A DNA stretch of 9,511 bases from positions 1 through 9,511 of the forward strand of contig JAEHCT010000038.1 of assembly GCA_020697635.1 (NCBI GenBank). Direction: 5' to 3'. Both the position numbers and the translations under genes were made by a program. Of this stretch, positions 6,221-9,511 are shown one piece after another (positions within the stretch are counted from its first letter, which is position 1; each line of letters begins with the position of its first letter). The notes below the pieces were generated by a model. That model made no database searches. It had not been told where the DNA came from and saw only the letters and a list, made by a program, of their open reading frames with translations. Source of the stretch: Candidatus Bathyarchaeota archaeon. GTDB lineage: Archaea; Thermoproteota; Bathyarchaeia; TCS64.

Positions 6221-7000
6221 TTGGAGCACCCCCGGAGACAGATAGTGCTGGAGAACCCCTCGCTCGGAGAGGCGGGGAAAGCCGTGAAGACAGGCATCTC
6301 CAGGCACAGGACCGTCATAATCGCCGGGATGTGCCGCGTCGACTACGAGGGCAGGGCGAGCAGCAAGCTGGAGCCCGGCGAACGCGTGGTCCTCTTCAAG
6401 CCCGACGGCTCGGCGCTCGTCCACAGGCCAAAGGACTATTCTCCCGTTAACTGGCAGCCCTCCGGCTCTCTCTTCAGGACGAGGGTCAACGAGGACGGCC
6501 TCGTAGTCCGGGTCTACAGACGCAAGGAGCATGAGACCATGGAGGTCACCTTCACGGATGTGAGGCTGGTCGCTGTTCTCGACCTCGTGGACGCCGGGGA
6601 GTTCAGCCTGTACGCCTCCGAGAAGGACATGCAGGAAGCCATACTCTACAGGCCCGAGCTCCTGGAGGAGGGGTTCAGACCCATCACGAAGGAGATGCCT
6701 GTGGACCCGGGGTTCATAGACATCATAGGCGTCGACAAGGAGAACAGGCTCACCGTCGTGGAGATAAAGCGTGTGAAGGCCAGCAAGGACGCGGTGAACC
6801 AGCTAAGGAAGTACATGGACGTCATAGACCTGGACGAGGGCAGGCCGGTGAGGGCGATACTGGTGGCCCCGGAGCTCGCCAAGGGAGCCGAGATGCTGCT
6901 GAAGAGCTACGGGTACGAGTACAGGCAGCTTTCGCCGCAGACATGCTCAGAGGCGCTGAAGGAGAAGAAGGGCAAGCCTCTGACCGCCTTCTTCCAGTAA
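6221..7000 (+). CDS. nucS: Mismatch-specific endonuclease NucS/EndoMS
   Basis: A 259-residue DNA endonuclease. In archaea and actinobacteria this family cuts both strands near mismatches and provides non-canonical mismatch repair. The N-terminal DNA-binding domain shows CRVDYEGRASSKL (38-50), GERVVLFKPDGSALVH (53-68) and PVNWQP (75-80; Trp78). The C-terminal PD-(D/E)xK nuclease domain has Glu134 (SEKDM), Asp167 (GFIDII), Glu181 and Lys183 (VVEIKR), and Gln194 (NQLRKY). The Asp-to-Glu-to-Lys spacing equals that of the characterised Pyrococcus enzyme as I recall it. The C-terminus, GKPLTAFFQ, resembles a PIP box and may bind PCNA. The TTG at 6221 is the only start before the conserved region, with an in-frame stop at 6209, and it begins four bases after the stop of the upstream hydrolase, which implies one operon. 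The gene converges on kbl. Confidence 0.95.
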   Translation: MEHPRRQIVLENPSLGEAGKAVKTGISRHRTVIIAGMCRVDYEGRASSKLEPGERVVLFKPDGSALVHRPKDYSPVNWQPSGSLFRTRVNEDGLVVRVYRRKEHETMEVTFTDVRLVAVLDLVDAGEFSLYASEKDMQEAILYRPELLEEGFRPITKEMPVDPGFIDIIGVDKENRLTVVEIKRVKASKDAVNQLRKYMDVIDLDEGRPVRAILVAPELAKGAEMLLKSYGYEYRQLSPQTCSEALKEKKGKPLTAFFQ

Positions 7001-7004
7001 AAAA
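6999..7004 (-). terminator. Oligo-T tract downstream of kbl
   Basis: The plus-strand AAAAAA is TTTTTT on the minus strand, 22 bases past the kbl stop. A run of T in the non-template strand is the usual archaeal intrinsic terminator. It overlaps the last A bases of the nucS stop codon. Confidence 0.45.
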
Positions 7005-7024
7005 GGTCTATGAGGGGGTAGAGA

Positions 7025-7043
7025 ACCTAGATGACGTCTAGGT
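7025..7043. repeat. Inverted repeat at the kbl stop codon
   Basis: ACCTAGA-TGACG-TCTAGGT is a perfect 7-base inverted repeat with a 5-base loop. It covers the kbl stop and its last codons and lies 25 bases after the nucS stop. It could form a 3' hairpin in either convergent transcript. Confidence 0.55.
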
Positions 7044-8220
7044 CCTTGCCTATCGTCTCCATCTTCCCGATGACGGAATCCAGCTGCTCCGTCGTGAGCT
7101 TGGCGTGCATCTGGACCCTGATCCTGGCCAGGTCACGAGCCACCATCGGGAACACTATGGGGACCACGAAGACCCCCTCCTCGTAGAGCCTGTCAGCCAG
7201 CGCCTTGGCCTTGTGGCTCTCCCCCACGATTATCGGTATGATAGGCGTCTGGCTGTTTCCCGTGTTGAAGCCAAGGTCCTGTACTGCCTTCTTGAAGTAG
7301 TTGGTGTTCATCCAGAGGTTCTTTACGTGCTGGGGCTCGGTTTCCAGTACATCGATGGCGGCGATGGTTGCCGCCGCAACGGCTGGTGGGTGGCTACTGC
7401 TGAGGAGCCATGTCCGGCTCTTGTTCCAAGCGAACTTAGACAGCGCGTCGCTGCCCGAGATGTGGCCTCCGATGGTGCCATACGCTTTGCTGAATGTACC
7501 CATCTCGACGTGCACCTCCTTGTGGGTGAGCCCGAAGTGGCTGACGATACCTCTGCCACCCTTCCCTAGGACGCCCTCGCCGTGGGCGTCGTCAACGTAG
7601 ATCATCGCTCCGTGCTCGGCGCCTATCCTCGCAACTTCGTCTAGGGGCGCCATGTCGCCGTCCATGCTGAAGACGCCGTCCGTTATGACCAGTATCCTGC
7701 GGTAGTTAGGGCTGTGCTTTTCGGCCTCGTCGAGAACCTCCGCCAGGTGAGCCGTGTCGTTGTGCCTGTAAACGGCGCGTTCCGCCCGTGAAAGCCTGAC
7801 GCCGTCTATAATGCTGCCGTGGTTGAGCTCGTCGCTGACTATGATGTCCTCCTTACCCACGAGCTGGGGTATCAAGCCGCTGTTCGCCATGAACCCGGTA
7901 GGGTAGGTAAGAGACGCCTCGGCGTCCTTGAACTTGGCGAGGCGACGCTCAAGCTCCATGTGGAGGTCCATGGTTCCTGATATTGCTCTCACGGCGCCCG
8001 AGCCTACGCCGTACTTTTCGACTGCGTTGATGGCGGCCTTCTTTAGCTTGGGGTGGGTCGCAAGGCCCAGGTAGTTGTTCGCGCAGAGGATTAGCACCTC
8101 ACGGCCGTCAACCATGCTGACGGGTTCGCTGGGTCCCTGCACCTCTTTGAGCCTCCAGTCGAGTGCTTTTTCGACTAGCTCTTTGTATTCTTTCTGAAGA
8201 AATCCTGTTGGGTCTCTCAT
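7027..8220 (-). CDS. kbl: 2-amino-3-ketobutyrate CoA ligase (glycine C-acetyltransferase)
   Basis: A PLP-dependent alpha-oxoamine synthase of 397 residues, the normal family length. It splits 2-amino-3-oxobutyrate with coenzyme A into glycine and acetyl-CoA, the second step of threonine breakdown. Visible features are CANNYLGLATHP (46-57), GSGAVRAISGT (73-83), NHGS with the PLP-stacking His134, YVDDAHGEG with Asp210 and His213, and GTFSKAYGTIGGH with the PLP-binding Lys245. The carboxylate-contact end motif ARIRVQMHA lies at 365-373. Sister enzymes in the family (8-amino-7-oxononanoate synthase, 5-aminolevulinate synthase, serine palmitoyltransferase) share the fold; the RIRVQMHA ending and the tdh neighbour favour KBL. 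The ATG at 8220 has a GAAGGT six bases upstream, which resembles a Shine-Dalgarno sequence, and a TATA-like element about 30 bases upstream. It is transcribed away from tdh. Confidence 0.95.
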   Translation of the reverse strand: MRDPTGFLQKEYKELVEKALDWRLKEVQGPSEPVSMVDGREVLILCANNYLGLATHPKLKKAAINAVEKYGVGSGAVRAISGTMDLHMELERRLAKFKDAEASLTYPTGFMANSGLIPQLVGKEDIIVSDELNHGSIIDGVRLSRAERAVYRHNDTAHLAEVLDEAEKHSPNYRRILVITDGVFSMDGDMAPLDEVARIGAEHGAMIYVDDAHGEGVLGKGGRGIVSHFGLTHKEVHVEMGTFSKAYGTIGGHISGSDALSKFAWNKSRTWLLSSSHPPAVAAATIAAIDVLETEPQHVKNLWMNTNYFKKAVQDLGFNTGNSQTPIIPIIVGESHKAKALADRLYEEGVFVVPIVFPMVARDLARIRVQMHAKLTTEQLDSVIGKMETIGKDLDVI

Positions 8221-8246
8221 CTTTGAACCTTCAATGAGACGAAGGC

Positions 8247-8254
8247 GTATTATG
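8247..8254 (-). promoter_or_regulatory. TATA-like box for kbl
   Basis: On the minus strand CATAATAC, preceded by TTAAAG, is centred about 30 bases before the ATG at 8220. It is an imperfect TATA match, but this is the AT-rich block nearest the expected distance. Confidence 0.4.
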
Positions 8255-8282
8255 CTTTAACGGTTTTCGATCACGCCGATTG

Positions 8283-8302
8283 TTTGGCCCCAAAAATTTG
8301 GG
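8283..8302. promoter_or_regulatory. Candidate shared operator between kbl and tdh
   Basis: TTTGG (8283-8287), CCAAA (8290-8294) and TTTGG (8297-8301) begin at exact 7-base intervals in alternating orientation. They form two overlapping palindromes; the right one is CCCAAA-AA-TTTGGG (8289-8302). The site lies about midway between the two divergent TATA-like boxes, where one regulator could act on both threonine-breakdown genes. Confidence 0.45.
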
Positions 8303-8339
8303 ACGATGGCGGTGGCTGGGGTGTGATAGCTAGAAGAAA

Positions 8340-8347
8340 TTAAAAAC
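8340..8347 (+). promoter_or_regulatory. TATA-like box for tdh
   Basis: TTAAAAAC, preceded by the purine-rich GAAGAAA (BRE-like), is centred about 32 bases before the ATG at 8376. The leader would be about five bases, and no Shine-Dalgarno sequence is present. Confidence 0.55.
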
Positions 8348-8375
8348 CCGTGCAGCGATTCTCAATGAGTGCTCA

Positions 8376-9338
8376 ATGGGAGACACTAACCGTATTCTCA
8401 TAACCGGCGCCCTCGGGCAGATCGGTTCCGAGTTGACGCTTAAGCTCCGCGAGAAGTTCGGCAAAGAAAACGTCATAGTCACGGATGTGAGGGAGCCGAA
8501 GGCGGCGCAGGATGGCCCGTTCGACAAGCTGGATGTTCTGAATCTGGATGAGATGCAGCGATTGGTCAAGGAGCACGAGGTGGACACCGTGTACCACCTC
8601 GCGGCCCTCCTATCTGCGACGGGGGAGCAGAAGCCTGACCTGGCTTGGAGGATCAACATCGTGGGCCTGCTCAACGTCCTGAACACGGCTAGGGACCTCA
8701 AGCTGACCCGGGTGTTCCACCCGAGTTCGATAGCGGCGTTCGGCCCGGAGACGCCGAGGGTGCTCACGCCTCAGGAGACCATCCTGAAGCCGAGGACCAT
8801 GTACGGCGTAACGAAGGTGGCGGGGGAGCTTCTGGACAACTACTACTATGAGAAGTTCGGTGTGGACGTGAGGGGAGCGAGGCTCCCGGGGATAATCAGC
8901 AACGTCACGCCGCCGGGTGGAGGCACCACAGACTACGCCGTGGAGATATTCTATGAGGCTATAAAGCAGAAGAGGTACACGTGTTTCCTCAGCGAGGACA
9001 CGGTCCTCCCCATGATGTACATGCCGGACTGCCTAAAGGCGTTCATTACGCTGATGGATGCCGACCTATCCAGGCTGAGCCACCATGGCGACTACAACCT
9101 GGCGGCCCTAAGCTTCAACCCGAGGGAGCTGGCGGCCGAGATAAGGAAACACATCCCCGAGTTCGCGGTGAAGTACGAGCCTGATTACAGGCAGGCGATA
9201 GCCGACTCGTGGCCTCAGAGCATCGACGATTCGGCGTCGAGGAGGGAGTGGGGCTGGCGGCCCGACTACGATCTTCCGTCGATGGTGGAGGACATGCTCA
9301 GAGTCCTCGGGGAGAGGCATGAGAGGGGCGATCTCTAG
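8376..9338 (+). CDS. tdh: L-threonine 3-dehydrogenase, extended short-chain dehydrogenase (epimerase-like) type
   Basis: A 320-residue NAD-dependent enzyme of the nucleotide-sugar-epimerase-like SDR family that oxidises L-threonine to 2-amino-3-oxobutyrate, the substrate of the neighbouring kbl product. The Rossmann motif is GALGQIG (11-17), and Asp37 after the second strand indicates NAD over NADP. HLAALLSATGEQKPDLAW (74-91) is characteristic of this threonine dehydrogenase group. The catalytic set is PSSIAAFGP with Ser117/Ser118 and the pair Tyr143-x3-Lys147 in YGVTK. LPGIIS and PPGGGTTDYAVEIFYEA (179-195) also fit this group and not UDP-galactose epimerase. It is unrelated to the zinc-dependent medium-chain Tdh of Pyrococcus or E. 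coli. The ATG at 8376 lies just before the first Rossmann strand; the ATG at 8365 is in another frame. The gene is divergent from kbl, which strongly supports the assignment. Confidence 0.93.
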   Translation: MGDTNRILITGALGQIGSELTLKLREKFGKENVIVTDVREPKAAQDGPFDKLDVLNLDEMQRLVKEHEVDTVYHLAALLSATGEQKPDLAWRINIVGLLNVLNTARDLKLTRVFHPSSIAAFGPETPRVLTPQETILKPRTMYGVTKVAGELLDNYYYEKFGVDVRGARLPGIISNVTPPGGGTTDYAVEIFYEAIKQKRYTCFLSEDTVLPMMYMPDCLKAFITLMDADLSRLSHHGDYNLAALSFNPRELAAEIRKHIPEFAVKYEPDYRQAIADSWPQSIDDSASRREWGWRPDYDLPSMVEDMLRVLGERHERGDL

Positions 9339-9349
9339 CCCCGTAAGCC

Positions 9350-9377
9350 TTTTCGTCTCAGATTTCCGAGACAAAAA
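9350..9377. terminator. Imperfect palindrome after tdh, possible terminator hairpin
   Basis: The core is GTCTC (9355-9359) pairing with GAGAC (9368-9372). A further G-C pair surrounds an ATTT loop, and flanking TTTT (9350-9353) faces AAAA (9374-9377), with two C/A mismatches in all. It begins 12 bases past the tdh stop. Because it is symmetric it could act on either strand. Confidence 0.4.
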
Positions 9378-9441
9378 CAAGGTTTCTTGGTCTGATCCCC
9401 GAGTTTTATGATCCAGTTGTTTTAGAGGAAAAAAGACGTAA

Positions 9442-9446
9442 TTTTT
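9442..9446 (+). terminator. Oligo-T tract downstream of tdh
   Basis: TTTTT, followed nearby by ATTTTC (9452-9457), is the first strong T-run on the plus strand after tdh, about 104 bases past its stop. It is a plausible archaeal terminator for tdh. Confidence 0.3.
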
Positions 9447-9466
9447 GAAACATTTTCTTGCTTGTT

Positions 9467-9479
9467 TACCCTAGGGGTA
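9467..9479. repeat. Short inverted repeat TACCC-TAG-GGGTA
   Basis: Five perfect base pairs around a three-base centre. It lies just before a second inverted repeat at 9484-9498 and could be an operator for a gene beyond the window. Confidence 0.4.
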
Positions 9480-9483
9480 TTGA

Positions 9484-9498
9484 AGAGATTTTATCTCT
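9484..9498. repeat. Short inverted repeat AGAGAT-TTT-ATCTCT
   Basis: Six perfect base pairs around a TTT loop, a few bases after the repeat at 9467-9479. The central GATTTTATC is AT-rich and could also serve as a TATA-like element for a downstream gene. Confidence 0.4.
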
Positions 9499-9511
9499 AA
9501 AGAAAAGATAC

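Larger units (their letters stand above)
9339..9511. other. AT-rich non-coding tail with several inverted repeats
   Basis: No open frame with a believable start is seen in the last 173 bases, and no tRNA or CRISPR pattern is visible. The stretch holds a 28-base imperfect palindrome, TACCC-TAG-GGGTA (9467-9479), AGAGAT-TTT-ATCTCT (9484-9498), CAAG-GTTT-CTTG (9379-9390) and an oligo-T tract. It probably contains the tdh terminator and the start of the control region of the next gene. Confidence 0.5.

Noticed and set aside
6131..6532. Minus-strand open frame across the hydrolase-nucS junction
   Set aside because: It is antisense to two well-supported genes, and its product is Arg/Ser-rich with no motif.
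7105..7569. Plus-strand open frame (154 codons) inside kbl
   Set aside because: It is antisense to the PLP-binding region of kbl and its product has no family features.
1..9511. Mobile element, CRISPR or defence island signatures
   Set aside because: There are no direct-repeat arrays, transposase, integrase or toxin-antitoxin-like genes. The genes are mostly core metabolism and DNA maintenance.

Overview
The window looks like chromosomal DNA of an archaeon. Three things support this: an archaeal-type topoisomerase I, a NucS/EndoMS mismatch endonuclease and a tRNA-splicing-endonuclease family protein; TATA-like boxes about 27-33 bases before most start codons with little or no Shine-Dalgarno sequence (leaderless or nearly leaderless transcripts); and frequent TTG/GTG starts. 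The splicing-endonuclease protein seems to lack catalytic residues, as the structural subunits of heterotetrameric enzymes do. That hints at a TACK-type lineage, but the exact group cannot be read from the sequence. The coding DNA is moderately GC-rich and the intergenic gaps are AT-rich. I see no tRNA, rRNA, CRISPR array, insertion sequence or phage gene.

Layout. 1-702 is the 3' part of hisS (histidyl-tRNA synthetase). It converges on a minus-strand splicing-endonuclease subunit (699-1220, possibly to 1277). A short promoter region follows, then topA (1317-3344), which converges on a minus-strand 117-residue half-zinc-ribbon protein (3341-3694). Both convergent pairs overlap by exactly CTAG, so each pair shares a palindromic double stop. 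A divergent promoter region leads to an MFS transporter (3784-5070). Next is a 56-residue C2H2 zinc finger protein (5177-5347), then an apparent two-gene operon: a metallo-beta-lactamase-fold hydrolase (5494-6216) and nucS (6221-7000). nucS converges on kbl (7027-8220, minus), which is divergent from tdh (8376-9338). The last 173 bases are non-coding and rich in inverted repeats.

How the genes fit together. tdh and kbl encode the two successive steps of threonine breakdown to glycine and acetyl-CoA. They face away from each other across a 155-base region that holds three evenly spaced TTTGG/CCAAA half-sites, a candidate shared operator. hisS and the splicing-endonuclease subunit both belong to tRNA biology. 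topA and nucS are DNA maintenance functions; the NucS C-terminus looks like a PCNA-binding (PIP) motif. The most interesting points are the catalytically altered splicing-endonuclease subunit, the unnamed small zinc proteins, the MBL-nucS operon and the palindrome-rich intergenic regions.
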